Below, piece after piece: positions 63,962-64,000 of a stretch of DNA of 64,000 nucleotides (positions within the stretch are counted from its first letter, which is position 1; each line of letters opens with the position of its first letter). Source of the DNA: CAZSSM01 sp964609385 (GTDB lineage: Bacteria; Planctomycetota; Planctomycetia; Isosphaerales; Isosphaeraceae); the NCBI GenBank assembly GCA_964609385.1, contig CAZSSM010000039.1:1-64000 (forward strand), written 5' to 3'. Position numbers and translations under genes: made by a program. The notes beneath the pieces are model-generated. The model searched no databases. It was given only the letters and a program-made list of their open reading frames with translations, and was not told the origin of the DNA.

Positions 63962-64000
63962 GACGCAAACCCACCTCAAAAATTGGCATTGGTATTTTAT

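Noticed and set aside
1..64000. CRISPR array, tRNA, rRNA or prophage
   Set aside because: No regularly spaced repeats with unique spacers, no tRNA cloverleaf and no phage structural or integrase genes were seen by eye.

Overview
The window reads as chromosomal DNA of a planctomycete, most likely of the Isosphaeraceae. The evidence is high GC with strong third-position GC, a DUF1559 pseudopilin-like protein, FG-GAP/ASPIC and PEP-CTERM proteins, secreted proteins that begin with an LESRRLL or LEDRRLP signature, an ECF sigma factor fused to a membrane and extracellular domain, a sigma-factor/Ser-Thr-kinase pair, two DUF4058 proteins and an HTTM protein. The taxon is inferred from gene content. 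No rRNA or tRNA gene was seen.

Region 1 (0-10 kb): the tail of an Rpn/DUF4351-like protein, ispG, an AAA+ ATPase, a secreted EF-hand/alpha-beta hydrolase, a small gene broken by two in-frame TAG codons, an RTX-like repeat protein, three paralogous membrane proteins on the minus strand, and a transposase remnant. Region 2 (10-20 kb): pyruvate formate-lyase with its radical-SAM activase, an aldehyde dehydrogenase, a PEP-CTERM protein, metG and a membrane-anchored protein phosphatase.

Region 3 (20.4-33.2 kb) is the most interesting. Ten co-directional genes encode a small acidic protein, CheW, a receptor without a recognisable sensor domain, a hybrid CheA, a receiver/PATAN/pseudo-receiver regulator, two coiled-coil proteins, a formylglycine-generating-enzyme-like (SUMF1) protein, a zinc-ribbon GTPase resembling DO-GTPases, and a short GAP1-N2-like protein. 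No CheR, CheB or CheY is present. It looks like a chemosensory pathway that may feed a GTPase/GTPase-associated module rather than flagella.

Region 4 (33-50 kb): ThuA-like and fasciclin secreted proteins, the sigma-transmembrane-CBM fusion, two recently duplicated TlpA-like thioredoxins, a calcineurin-like phosphatase, a free-standing CZB zinc-sensor domain, two coiled-coil membrane proteins, a DUF1559 protein, a lipoprotein/FG-GAP/DUF3179 operon, and a truncated copy of one membrane protein's 5' end with its promoter region. Region 5 (49-64 kb): an ECF sigma factor with a large Ser/Thr kinase-TPR protein, a matrixin-like protease, a tightly packed five-gene operon (small membrane protein, HTTM, P-loop ligase/kinase-like, ABC exporter, M14-like zinc hydrolase) with a strong terminator and an extended -10 element in front of it, two DUF4058 genes (one apparently truncated), and a REP-associated transposase beside a long inverted repeat.

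Most starts were chosen from ribosome-binding sites and family N-termini. Function names rest on motifs recognised by eye, without database searches.
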